Source: Karalla daura
Taxonomy: Eukaryota > Chordata > Actinopteri > Chaetodontiformes > Leiognathidae
Assembly: GCA_029224185.1 (NCBI GenBank)
Contig: CM055192.1
Coordinates: 1,477,001 to 1,541,000, forward strand
Length of the DNA stretch: 64,000 bases
Direction: 5' to 3'
The position numbers were made by a program, and so were the translations under genes. Below are positions 43,481 to 57,200 of the stretch, piece by piece. The notes under the pieces were generated by a model. That model was not told where the DNA came from, made no database searches, and saw only the letters and a program-made list of their open reading frames with translations. Position 1 is the first letter of the stretch; each line of letters begins with the position of its first letter.

Positions 43481-45090
43481 CTTTCCCTTAAGCAAAGGGC
43501 ACGAATGTAAATATGGGAACACTGAACTGGGATTTCTCTTGATGAGGTTGTCATCCCAATTCTCAGATTGGGACTAACAATGGCTCTGGAATTTTCCAGC
43601 CAGGTTTGGTCCAACATTTACAAAAAGGTCATTGAAGCTGTTGACCACATCTTCTATACTGTCCTTTTTAATGTAATCACTATCAGTCCATTGTTTTATA
43701 AATTCTCTGTATAATCATTTTTCTTTTTACAGGCATTTCATAATCCTTCAGTAATCCATAGTTGATCTTTACATTTTTGTTACTCATAATGTCTCATGGT
43801 GTCTTTTAATTGGACAATCTTGATCACATAATGATGTAAATATACTTAATATGCTATATAATTTCTTGTGCAGCTGATGAGTATGTGACCAGAGGCAAGA
43901 CAGGCAAGGTAGGATGCCCTTGTAAGATAGGCATGGGCAGCAAGATACAAGGGGCGAGACACGATAGGTTGACCCTGGAGCTGCAGATACTATGCCGACA
44001 AGAGTTCCTTCTCTCATCTCACCCTCCTCTTGGTCTCTCCCCATCTGTCCTCCACCTCCTCCACTTCCTCCTCTCTGTTCTCTATTGTGTGATCGTGCAG
44101 GACTAACATATTGGAGTAGGGCACTTGCATCCTAGGAGTGTTTGTGCTTTTTTCCCCCCCAGATTCCGTAGATGGTGAGTTGGATCCAGGACTCTGTCCC
44201 TCAACCCAGCTCTTGCTTCTGCGTGCACTGTTTCTACTCTGGACTCATCTGACCTCTGATCTATAATCTAAACTGTTTGCCATCAATACGTGTATCTCTG
44301 TATACTGCCTTGCTTCCACCTGCCTGTCTGGAGACACAATTTGTCATTGACAAACATAATACTAACTTGCTGTCATTTACCTTACCTTGACCTTCAAAGA
44401 GGAAATACAAGAAAGTTCCGCAAAACAGTCGTCTTCCACGGTTTTAGGACATATCAAACTGTCAAGAAGTACTTTGTACATATTCAAAATAGTTTGGGGC
44501 GAGGGGGTGTCAATTTGTTGTGTTAAACCTTACAATGTACATTTATATTGCAAGTCTGAAACACAAGATGAGAGTGTGTAGAGGCATTTCCCCTCCCAAT
44601 TTATTATCTAGGCCTTGTTCTAGTCACTGTTGTCACTTTTTAGTTATGTAACCCTGTCTGTATATCTATATCTATGTATAATCTATATTGACTTGATTAT
44701 ATATCTCTATCAACCATCATCATCATATCAACCAATCAGATAAGTGGAAGAAGATGGATCGCTGGATATTTCTTTCGCTCTCTCTCTATATATATATTCA
44801 TGTTTATATATACACATGTATTCATATATTGCTTAATTTTCAAACTCATTAAACAAGCTGAATAGTACTTTTACTGCATACATCCATACACCCTATGTAT
44901 TATATATCAGAATATTCTATTACTGTTAAACCCACTTTGAATATCAATATAAGCCAAACAAAGTGTCCTGTGTCATAACTACATATATGACATTTGCACC
45001 AAAAAAAATCAGTATTCAGTAAACAAGTATTCCGCGAGTTATGATTAATTAATTGTGCTGACATGTCACTGTGCCTGTCTGTTAGAGATT
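43480..45090. other. Intergenic DNA upstream of gcn1
   Basis: AT-rich with TCTATATC- and TATATA-type simple repeats at about 44655-44830. No gene, RNA or classified transposon was recognised. Confidence 0.4.
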
Positions 45091-45099
45091 ACACGGTGT

Positions 45100-45261
45100 G
45101 ACCTTTCCAAGATGGCGGCCTAACGGCTCGTCAGCGCCAATGGGCAGTAGCGGCCGATGCGGGCTCTACTCTTCTATATATATCTATGGTTCCACATCAA
45201 CGACCACGATGGTAGACCCGGAAGTGACGTTTGAAATTCTTCCTGTAGCAGCACCGGCAAG
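45100..45261 (+). promoter_or_regulatory. gcn1 core promoter with YY1- and ETS/ATF-type motifs
   Basis: CCAAGATGGCGGCC at 45107-45120 fits the YY1 consensus. ACCCGGAAGTGACGT at 45216-45230 combines an ETS core (CCGGAAGT) with a CRE-like TGACGT. There is no canonical TATA at a fitting distance; the short TATATATCTAT near 45175 is a possible exception. The combination is typical of housekeeping promoters. The start codon lies in a second YY1-like sequence (CAAGATGGCAGC, 45259-45270). Confidence 0.55.
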
Positions 45262-48200
45262 ATGGCAGCGGACACGCAGGTCTGTGTGGCTCCTCTGGAA
45301 ACAGCAGCATGTCTAACGACTAGATATTTAACCACTTCACTAACAACATTCTAACAAATCGACTACTTTGTCATAAGCATCTCGATGTCTTTTGCCAATG
45401 AACTTAAATCTGCGGGTAAATTCCACCGTAGCTAGCGAGCTGGTTGATAGCAGGCTGTTAGTAGGTAGATAGCAGGCTAATAGGCTGTTAGCAGGCTGTT
45501 AGCTGTGTGCCAGATGGCCTTAGTCTGACTGAGTCAGACTTGACCTAACCACTGCATTGCTTCCGCTGGACTGCTGTCACTTCAGCCAGCTCAATTCGGA
45601 TATGGATGCATTTACTGTTGAAAACTCATTTACCAGGGACCTCACGTCATTGTCATAAACTTTAGTTAGCCAGTCTTTCCTCTGCTAGGATCTCCGGATG
45701 AATTGATCTAGGCCCTCTGTTGGTAGCTCATTAAATCAGTTCACTGATATACTGTGATCAACAACATCTAATACATAATGACAAACTATGAGCATGTGCT
45801 GTTATTTAGTCTTGCAGTATATTTTTTGGAAGAGACAGACTATCGAGTTTTGGTGAACACACATTTCCTCTCCTTTCCTGTCCTCTCAATTAATGCCAGC
45901 CCTTAGCAATGTACCTATGTATAGTCCATCCGTGTAAGAAATCTGGGCTTTCTGTCCAATGTGATTAAAAATGGAATATGTTGTCACTCTAGGCTGCTGG
46001 TTGAACCAGTAATATGTCATTTACTTCTCTGATGCCTTATTTGATGTAACTCCAGGTTTCAGATGCATTGAGGAGATTCGCTCTAAATGTAACTACAGCC
46101 AGTGTGAAAGAGCAAAAGGAGATATTTGGAGAGCTGAGACAATGTCTGAAAGGCAAAGGTGAGGAGTTTTCTTTTCTGATGCTTTACACAGTTCCGATGC
46201 AGTGGAAGATTCTATAAACACTAACGCCTCCTTCAAATCATTGTTTCAGAGTTACCAGAACCTGCTGTCAAAGGTCTTTGCAAGCTCTTCTGTCTGACTC
46301 CACACAGGTACCGGTAGGTCATTGTAATGGCTTTCTGTCACAAATGCACCACTTGCTGAACAGAAGGCTTCCGTCGTATTTTATTATACCGCAGTGAGAC
46401 TGAAGCAAGTAATCTTGATGGTGTTACGATATGTTGGATCACACGCAGGTGTTCATGCCAGGTAGTTTGCGCTGATTGCTAAAAAAAATGGGTGAAAAAT
46501 GTAAGCAATGTCTCATAGAACATATGCTGTTCACAGGGATGCAGCTTCACGCAGAGAGCTCCTCTCTGTTATTGCCCAGCTGGCTGACACGCAGCCAGAC
46601 ATCCTGGTGACCAGCCTCCTCCAGTGCCTGCTCAACAGTGGGGTCATTAGCAAAGTCGGAGAACCAAGGTACTGCTCTGACTCTCCAGTCTGTGCTTGTT
46701 ATGACAATTGTTTTAACTGTGACGTTTGCACTTGCCCTGAATGCATTTCTTAAGGAAACGCTCACCATTGACCTGCTTCAGTTCAACACGTTTCATGTTT
46801 AACCTTTCAATTTTGATGCAGACTGTGGCTTTAGATTGTATTAATGATGTGAATTCAGTAATCAGAAATGCAGTACACAGTACGCTCTGGTATTGTTTGC
46901 AATCTACTTTTTAATTGTGGAATAGAATTAACCAATAAGGACTTTTGGACTGATTTAATTATTTAAATATTGTATTTGTCCACCATTTCCCACCCCACTA
47001 TCTTTGGGCTGATGAAGATCCTTTGTTTTTTATTATTTTCATCAATCAGACATCCTTAAACCTCCTGTTCAACTTGTGATAAAAATTGACAGAGAAAAGC
47101 AGCAATCCCTGATGTAATAAGCTGGAACCAGCGATAGCCGGACATTTTTGCTAGCAAAGATATAAACAATCGCTTGAGCAACAGGTAGTGATCAATGTAT
47201 CGATTGTTTCGACTCCACACATCACTGAAGTACGTGACTGTACTCCCACAATCCTTGTCCCTACTAATACTTTTCTCATTGTGTTTGCAGTAAAAGCACA
47301 GGCTCTGCAGCCTTCATCGGCTTGTCTTGGACATGCATCTTAGTCCGCAGTGTGTTTTCTGCTCCAGAGAAAAGACAAGGAGCCACCTGGAAGAAAATGG
47401 TCAGTAGAACACATTCCCTTTGTCGTGGTGAAGGAAATGAGGAGCGTGTTCAATGACGTGTCGTTCCAGTAAAGTCGATTACAGGGTCGGCGGGCCCTGT
47501 TCTCTTTTGATGTCATCAAGTCATAGCCCCTTTTCTGCCTGTGTAGGTGGAGGTACAGAGCCTTCTTGTGGCTGAGGTGATGGGTGGAGCCAAGACGACT
47601 GCTCAAAAATCAAGTCTCAAGAATCTCAAGCGCCTGTGGGCAGAAGTGAGTAGGACGGTGTTTGGACCAGACCGACGATACAATACTCATGGTGATCTTG
47701 TTGGAATTTCCAATTTGCCGATCAGATGGAATTTCTTCTTACTTTGATGTGGGGGGCTTACCTGGAACCTGGTTAAAAAGGATATAGGCAGAATCCTGAT
47801 TTTTCAACGATCCCCTCTGTGGTGATGAAAGTGTCTCCCAATCACTCGCTGGACCCAAAGTCTCTCTGTAATGCTGTTTTAGAGGTTTTTCTATTCTCGT
47901 TCCACATATCGTATTTCAACATTTCAGGTCAATGAGTACACATCTTTTCGACGGAGTCCTGCAGCCCTAGAAGTAACATTCTGTCCCATGCCTTTTGACC
48001 GCGTGTCCTTATGGGAGGTGTCTGTTCTATTGTCTTTGAGAATCCTGGAATGGTGGATGAACTCATCAGCACCCTGTTGAGTCTGGACCAGAGCCCGACT
48101 ACCCTAGTTATGCTTGGCATTTGTTTAGACTTCTGCACCGCTCAGAAAGACAAAAGTACAATAGACAAGCACAAGGTGAGTTTTTTTTCCAAACACATTC

Positions 48201-51200
48201 CATGCTGTTACATTGTCATTAATGAGAATGTGGAAACCTGATATTGATGGAATGTATTCCTTTGTCTGCTCCGTTTTGCAGAGTGCAATGTTGGACCTGT
48301 ACATGAAATTAGTCCTGATGAGCAAGACTAAACCGCAACAGCACATCCGGGACAAGAGTGGTCATTTGCTGCGCCATGTGTCGCACTCTGAGTTCAAGGA
48401 GTTGCTACTCCCTGCTCTGCAAAAGACCATGCTCCGCAGTCCGGAGAATGCCATTCAGAGTGAGATGCTCTCCGAACCATATTGTTGTGTGAAATGAGTG
48501 CCCCGGGGTTTGCCTCGAGGCACTGGACTCTGCAGCACCCGGTGCCTCGTAGCGAACCTCGCGGCACCAGGTAGAAGATTCCCGTGTGCGGAAACTTCAA
48601 GGGTGCCTTGGGGTGCGTGCGCGCAGCACCCTCTCTGCCTTCAGATCGGCCACAAGGAACAAGGCCTTATTGTGCGAGTGTGAGCAGGCCGTGTCTGTCA
48701 GTTGCTTGAGTGAAGAAGTGAAGTGTTTCGACGTCGCCATTTGTCTGGTGGCCTGCGCACCTGTGGGAGGAGATGTGGACCGAACGGTGTACAGAAGATC
48801 TAGAAGTTAAAGAAGGATAGTGGACGTGCAGGAGAGCAAGAGCGCTCCCCGCTGGGGCGCTCTCGAAATGTCTGCTCATGAGAGCCTTCTAGTTGAACTT
48901 CCTGTTGTTCTTCTCCCATTATGGATGAATGGGAAGCTAATTCAAAGGCAGAGAGGCAAAGGGCTGTCGCGCACAAACACGCGCGCACCCAGGGGCATTC
49001 TCAAAGCTTTCATTCGTGGGATTTTATGAGTTGTGAGAGTCTCCCCCGCTTGCTGCCGTTATGGCATGTTGAAATGTAACCCGGTCTGTCTCCAGCTGTT
49101 TCCAGCCTGCTGTCCTCTGTGACTCTGGACCTCAGTCAGTATGCCATGGATATCGGAAAGGCCATCGCAGGCAAGACTTTAGTAGATTCCCAGTTGTTAT
49201 CCTGGGTTGTGTGACATTTTTCAAATGGACCGTTGGCATGGACCTACATGCCTGTAGGACCATTTACTCTGGCAGCATTGTGCGCATTTAACTTCAATGT
49301 GTATTAATATGTATTTAACTAGGCCAGCTGAAGGCTAACAATGCCCAACTGATGGAGGAAGCGGTTCAAGCCATGCAGAACCTGGCCCAGCAGTGCAGTG
49401 ACCCCACAGCCGTGCAGGACATTGTCACACACCTCTTCAAGATTCTTGGGGGTGAGCAGACATCTTGCCTTTTAGTTGGAAATGGTCTGGAGTGCATGCT
49501 TGGTCTGCTCACCTGAGTTGCATTCTATTGTCATCGCAGGGTCTGAAGGAAAGCTCACCGTGGTGGCCCAAAAGATGAGTGTGTTGTCAGGTAAGAAACC
49601 CTGTGGACACCAATGAGCCGTTCATGGCATAGAGTTCCAAGAGGTAGAGTGTGCAACATAAAATACTGATGAATATATCATTTATGCACGTATTAATATC
49701 CCTCAAGTAGCACTCAATGGGCTGTTGCAGTATGCGAATTTTAGCATATATAACGTTCATTAAGATTCCTTTTGCCAATAATTCTTCATTTTTCATGCTT
49801 TATTTGCTTGCTTCAGTAGTTGCTAAAGCAGCAAGTGATTCATATGTGATTCTAGAGCTTCGCAGATGAAACCCTGCGTTACGGTTTCTTATGTTTCCAC
49901 TCGTATGTACCATGTTAGCAATCGTGCAGCTCAGTACCCTTAAGTCTAAATCTAAATCTATTCAGACCCTGGACGTGATCACCTGTGCTTATGAGTATTG
50001 ATATTAAAATGATCCCATCGTTATTCTTAACAAATGGAATGACACGCGTACAACAGCAGGAGGATGGTTTTAATACGTTTCTTTTGTCCTAGGGATTGCG
50101 AGCTGCAGCCGTCATGCCGTGTCAGGAACTTCCAACCAGACTCTGAGCTCTGCAGTTACTTTGATGTTCATTCCTTATTTACAGCAAGAAGGTGTCATTG
50201 CTCCCTCTGTTCTTCTTCTACCTCTGTCATTTATCAATTTAAGGAGACTTTGCTTTGCAACCCACAAAAGACACTCATTCCTGTGGTACAATCCCCTTTT
50301 TTCTTTTTCTAGTTCATGAGGGAACATTAGTGCATGCGGTGTCTGTGCTCTCCCAGTGGAGCAGCCGTCTCACAGTTGAAGTTCCCATTGCCCTGCTGGA
50401 TTGGTTGAAGAAAGCCTTTACCCTGAAGACCTCCACCTCTCTGGTACGACACGCCTACCTTCAGGTCATGCTGGGAGCCTTCAGAGGTAAGTCACAGAGA
50501 TGGCCTCGTGCTTCCTGCAAATGCACGGGTCTTTCGTTGGAGCCCCGTCTGAAACCCTGCACTGGACTCTTTTCCCTGTCCCTTTAGGCGACACTCTGAA
50601 CCAGGCCTCTGACCTCGTGCCTTTGCTCCAACAAACAGTGGAGAAGGCTGCCGCACAAAACTCCCAACATGCTCTGCTTGCGGAAGGTGTGGCGGCGTCT
50701 GTTCTCTTGAGTCGGCTGGCTCTGCTAGAGACACAAACGGGTGAGGCTGGCGCCTCTACGAAGACTGTCGAGCAGCTCTTGGCTCGCAAGGGTGGAGAGT
50801 AGTGAGTTTTTATTTCTATCCCTATCTCCAGAAGCCAAGTTCTCCAGCTTTTGGAATGTGATCCTAGATGAGAAGAAGCCACTATTCACCACGGAGAAGT
50901 TCCTGTCCCAGGCCAGCGAGGAAAGTAAGATGGCCAAAATCTCACTGGTTTAAAGGTGGATGTGTTTTTTTTGTAGGCAATAGAAAGAGATGCGATGATG
51001 TCTGTCTTTTGGCTTCATCTTTAGCTCTGCTCACAGTTTTGGAGCTATGTGAAAGACTCTTCCTGGACCATGCGCACAGACTCAACACCAGTAAATCGCA
51101 GTAAGTCTGTCCCTCTGTTGGCTTCGAGACGGTCGGGTCAGGTGTGCCTTGTTGTCCTCCTCTCTCGGTCTGGCTGCTGATTGGCGTGCAAGCGTGCGTG

Positions 51201-54200
51201 CTGGCGGCTTGAGTGTTTCTTCTTGCTTGATGAATATGCCTCAAGTCCTCAAAAGACTTAAAACAGTCAGTCTCTAATGGAGCCGAGACAAGTGGGTCAA
51301 TTTGCATAGTCCCACCCTCGCTCCTCATACGGCTATTCTCCCGCTGTGGGGGTCCACCGTGTTCTCCACCTCGCTTGGGTGCAACAGCCTCGCTGCTACA
51401 ATGTCCGCTATGAAAGCCAAGCGCTGCTGCTCCGCGGTTGCTCATCCTATCGCAGCAGGAAGAGGTGGGCGTGCACATGGAGCTCATTAGCATATCACGG
51501 GAAAAGCGCTCGAACTTAGCGTTCAGACCAAGGCTGTCAAAGTTGTTTGAAAAGCTGGCTGTGCTCAGTTTGTCAGCGTTTTAGACCAAACTATGTCACT
51601 ACCGCTACTTGTAGGCATGAAGGAACCTGGGAAATCCTGGGAAAAAGGATTTGCGTGAAGCGTACCCAAACTGTGCTCATGAGTTGCTCATAGGTTTAGC
51701 CTGTGACTGGTCTCGACCGTTGTGCAGGATGTATCACCACGCCGCAGTCGCAGTTCTGCTGTCTCGGAGCTGGCGCGTCAGGAAGCGGGCACAGCATGGC
51801 ACCAAGAAGCTGCTCTCCTCTCTGGGAAGATCCAGTCTGGCCCACGGCCTTCTGGGAGAGCTCCGAGCTGTCATCGGCAAACACAAGGTACGCAGCACTT
51901 TTCTCAACGTGAGCAACAATGAAGTTTTGTTTTGTCTTTTTTTAACTTGCTGTGTGCGTCGCACTCAGGTTCTGCCGCAGGATGCGCTGGTGTCGGATTC
52001 GGGAGAGCTGACCGAGCTGGGACGCAGTTATGTTCCACCGCGCATCCTGCTGGACGCGCTGTGCGCCGTTTGCTCCTCAAGCAGCCAGTGGGGCGATCGC
52101 TCTGAAGCAGAGACTTTGGCCATGGACATCCTCATAGTGGCTCACCATCCATCCATAGGTGTGAGAGCATAATTGGCTGAAGGTTCGGTTTGGCTGTCCC
52201 CTGCCTGGTGCTCGGCCCGCGTTTGACATCTCGCCGACGCCATCTCTTTCAGTCGCAGCCCGCCGCAGCCTCTGGCCCGTTCTGCTCTCTTCCATGAGCT
52301 TAAAAGCGGAAGAATTTATTGAAAATAATCTGGAGACCGTTCTGAAACATCTCCTGGAGGCTAAAGCTGACAACCAGGTGAGGAAATCTCTCCCTCTTGC
52401 GTGTTCCTCTCGTGAGGCACAAACGCCGACACTGAAGTATGATAAATTGCAACCACATTGGTAATCTTCTAGTTCAAGTCCCTGTCCCTGTCCGGTTGAT
52501 CAGTGCCTCTCTGTTGATCGATCCTCTCCCTGTCCTCAGGCAGTAAGAAATGCAGTGGGAGCCCTCTCCAGCCTTTCTCCAGGCAAGCTTTTGCCACGTG
52601 TCGTCAGTCACATCGCCGAGGAACTCTCGAGACCTTCCCTGCTCCAAGTCACCAGGGAAGAGTATGCCATCATGTTGACGCCCGAGGGAGAGCTCTATGA
52701 TAAGAGCATTATCCAAAGGTAGCACACAGCCCCCCTTGCTGCACGCCCACAACTTGTCATTCATTGTTTGCGTGGCTGCAGCTCACTTGCGCTTTCTGCC
52801 AAAGTGCTCAGAAAGAGAGCTCCAAGAAGGCCAACATGAAGAGGGAGAACAAAGCCTATTCCTACAAGGAGCAGATCATTGAGCTGGAGCTGCAGGAGGT
52901 GAAGTGCCCGAGCATAGTTATTTGTTGTGTGGGTTGTCTCGGTCGCCCTTGTTTTAGCAAGCGAGCATCAGCTGCAAATCCGGTTTGAGAAATCACTTCA
53001 TGACACCTTTGTAATATTAATGTGTAAATCGATCTAAAACGAGTATCATTCTGCAAGGCTTTACTTGTCCAAACCGAAACTGCATTAGTGTGACCTAAAA
53101 GCGGTTGTGCAACACAGGCGTACGCTGCACATCCTTTGCACTTGCATATAATGAGGTCTGACCTGGCACGAGATTTGGTTATTTGGTCACATATTGGTAA
53201 ATGTTGGAATATGGTTCAAAGCGCACATGCCCAAACCTCCTGTGTATGCACGCTTGACCCTGGGCCAGTGTCTGGGGCACGTGTTGATCTTTTCCGATAT
53301 TTGCAGGAGCTGAAAAAGAAAAAGGGCATCAAAGAGGAATTGCAGCTGACCAGCAAACAGAAGGAAATGATGCAGATCCAGCTGGAAAAGGAAGCCACCA
53401 TTCGCAAGAGACTTCAAGGGGTACGGAAGCGGTCTGCTTCAACGTGTGACGCATGGAGCACCCGGGTTTCGCATCGGTTCCATGTTGCGGGTTTCTTTTT
53501 GTCCCCAGCTGGATGCGGTGGTGCAGAGCATGGTTGGGCTGCTGGATGCTGTTCTTCAAACGAGACCATCTCAGATCACCCGGGAGCTCCCGGGGGTCCT
53601 CCAGGTCCTTATGCCTCTGCTGAAATCCCCCCTGGCCGCCCCCCGCATCCAGCAGGTCTTCCTAGACATTGGCGTATGCCTCATGCCCAAACACCTTCAC
53701 CACTTGGGTAGGCCAAAACGATTGGTCCCGGGATTGCTTTGTACCGCAGACGCACAGCCTCAGCAGCCGGAATCGGTCTCGTTTCATTCTTCTCTTGTTT
53801 GTTTTTGGTTTTTTTTTTGTTGTATTTTGCTTGTAGCCGTGCTTGTCGGACATGTGACCCTGCGGCTGTTGGAGCCGGAGTGTGAACTGGACGAGGCCTG
53901 GGAACAAGAGGACATGGGCAAGGCATCCCAGCGCACCATACTGCTGCTGCACAACCACACTGTTCCACACAGAGAGGCCAAGGCGGGCGGTGAGCAGAGC
54001 TTAGCTCACGTTCAGGGTTTGTGATTTCACTGAGCGAAACCACGGAAGTGAGATTTGCGTCCAGCGCTGTGTCATTCGGTAAAGATAAGTGGAGTGAGTG
54101 CTCTCGCGCCCTGACCTCTGTCGTGCTTTTCTGAATTTGTTTCCCCCCCCCCCCCCTAGATGTGGCCCTGCTGTCCGCTCCCGCCTTCTCCTTCTGTTTC

Positions 54201-57200
54201 CCCCTCCTCAACACCGTGCTCAAAGCGTCCTCGGGCAGCACGGAGGAGACTGAGAATCTGATGATGAAAGCCTTGCAAGTCGTCACTGAGCATTCTCAGC
54301 TCCGAGCCGAGGCAGACGCCAATGACATCGCCATAGATGAGGTATATTCAAATGCTTCACAGTCCAGAGGATGGATAGCCAGACGTATCGCATTTCCCTT
54401 AGGATTTAACCCGCTGCTCATCTACAAACCTGTCTACGAGCAAACCGAGAGAGCTTTTATACGTCAGTACTACCTTTTATAACGCGTAGTTAAACAATGC
54501 ACTGCTGTCATGTGTTCTTGTCTCAGAATGGCCCGGAGCTGCTACCTCGTGTCAACATGCTGCTACTGCTGACAACTGTTATATCCACTGCCACCCCCAG
54601 GCTTCAGGTCTGAACTCATGTTTACATTTTTATTCACACTTTTAATGCGGGGTGTCCGTGGGCTCTCAAAAAGTTGCTAAATCAATGTTGGGAAGATGAA
54701 GACCCTGAACGAGTTTCATTGTGATTGTATGAGGTATTGCATACAGTTTGACTGCAAAGGTCTGACCAGTGCATTCTCCTTGGTGTTAATATCTTTATCG
54801 TTTTTTGACTCTTTTCCCTGCATTGCTTCTGCCTCGTGTCACTCACGGCATGAGCAAGTGACAAAGCAGTCATAGCCTCTCCCAGCTACAGAGGTGTGGG
54901 GAGGCCTGAGGAGACACAGGAGAGAGGATCAGACGATCTGTCACCATCACTGTGTTTTGTTCACTGACCGTTCTATCACATTGCTCTGTGCAGATGAGTC
55001 TCTCTTGGAATTGATTATTTTCTGACTTCTAGGCGTGATGCCATATAGACTCATGGTACCTAACACTATCAAAAGCAGTCAAGTCTTAGTTTAGGTCAGG
55101 GGTGTCCAACTCATTCCACAGAGGGCCGTGTGGCTGCAGGTGTTCGTTCCAACCAATCGGGAGTTCGCAGTCCGACCGATCGGCCGTCTGAAGGTTGAGA
55201 TCAGTTCATTGAAAGAGTCCAGTCGGGCGTGTTGCTGCTTGGTTGGAGCAAAAACCCGCAGCCACGCGGCCCTTTGTGGAATGAGTCGGACACCCTTGGC
55301 TTAGGTGATGGAGCGTCATGTTATGTGGTGACATGTACCTGCGAGTGTGGACCCGAGTGTCTTATGCTGCATATTATTTCTCCAAGACAAAAAGAAATCT
55401 ATCCATACTCGGTGTATGGCAATACATCATGGAACTTTAATAGCGGTTTTATTGCCATTTTATTTGCCTCTGGTTTAATTTGTCTTTGGTGCTTTGTTCC
55501 TTCCTAGCTGATCAGACATCCTTTATATGATTGCACTCTATATATTTAAGTACAAACTGCAAGAGATAAAGATGTATTGCTGATTACAAATTAAAGTGAC
55601 ATGGAGGATGTCCTAGGAAAAAAAACAAGTTGAAATCAACTCGTGTGTACCCTCTAACTGTATCCCTACAAAGCGAATCGCTTTTCTAAGTCCTGTCACG
55701 GGGGAACCAACTGTGTTTCAGGTGCTGGCGTCTCAGTGTCTGACGGCGTTGTGCGCCAGTGCGGGGGGAGGCGATGGCTGCACAGTGGCAGAGCAGCCGG
55801 AGATAGACGTCCTGCTCAATGCCCTGCTCTCACCCTGCTTCTCTGTCAGGGATGCCGCCCTCAGGGTGAGCTTTGACCACTCACCTTTTGTCAGTTCTCA
55901 AGTCGCCTGTCCAGCCCTGGGTTGAACGGCACAGACGGAAGACTTTCTAAGAAAGAGTATAGTTTCTAGATCTAGCTTATTTAGCATTGACCTCGGTGAC
56001 GATGCACTACCCTTTTTGACTAACTCGTCTTGTGGGTCATTATTTGGCTTTGCTGTCTGTCCATCGGCAGGGATTGTTGGAGATGGAGTTTGCCCTGCCA
56101 ACAGACAGCACAGAGGCCAGTGGGCTGAGTTTGCTGCGCAGGCTTTGGGTCTCCAGGTTTGATGTTGAGGAAGAGGGCCGTGCTTTGGCTGAACAGTAAG
56201 CGGAATGGGTCGCTCCCTCCTTTCATGTCTGGACCGAGTGCCATTCTTCACTGTCATGCACTAAAGTCGTTGGTCTCTTTATGGATGGGTTCTTTCTTTT
56301 CCAGCCACAGTCTCCGTATTTCTGTGAAACTGTCATTTTAATCATTGTTATTGAAGTTATGCTGTTATGAATCGTTACTAAAATATGAATCATAAGGTTT
56401 GACTGCACGGTGTGGTGTATGGCCACTGTTGTATATCCAGCATTTTGGTGAATGTCTGGCTTGTCCTCCGTGTCCTTCCCAGGCTCTGGGAGTCTCTAGG
56501 TCTGGAGTTGGTCCCTGAGCTCTGCTCTCTGCTCATCGGAGATGTCACCCATCATGAGGAGGCTGTGCGTGCCGCCAGTTCCGAAGCCCTGTCCAGTGCT
56601 GTGTCCCAGTACAGTGACCAGTCTGCCACTGTGCTTGGCCAACTCACTGAACTCTACCATAAGAAGCTCTATGTAAGGCACCTGGCCAAGTCGTAGCATC
56701 ATTCTGGCTGCTGCTAGTAGGTGAACCCTGAACTCGGGTATCATATTCTAATCTTCTAATTAACAGAGACCACCTCCTGTGCTTGATGCCTTGGGTAGAG
56801 TCATCTCTGAAGCCCCACCTGATCAATGGGAGGCAAGGTAACCTTCACAGTTGGTTTGCAAAGAGGAGCTGTTCCAGCATGCTCCTATTCTAATGCTCCT
56901 TATCAGTGTTTCCTGCATTGGCCTACAGTCATTCTGGACAGGTCATGTAGAGAATAGGAAAAGGAAGAAAAAAAACCTCTCTTTTTGCCCAGGTGTGGGA
57001 TTGCTTTGGCACTGAACAAGCTGTCTCAGTACCTGGATGAATCTCAGGTCACCCCCCTCTTCCTCTTCTTTGTTCCTGATGCACTGAATGACCGGCACAC
57101 CGAGGTGCGGCGCTGCATGCTGGACGCTGCCCTCTCTGCCCTCAACACACATGGGAAGGTCTGGCTTGCTTCTCTTTACGGTTTCTGATTGCTGACATGA

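Noticed and set aside
45098..45316. 72-codon frame over the gcn1 promoter and first exon
   Set aside because: Reads through the exon 1 donor in a different phase from gcn1; no conservation recognised.
48498..49029. Frames in gcn1 intron 8 as an alternative exon
   Set aside because: gcn1 reads correctly from exon 8 to exon 9 without them and no similarity was recognised.
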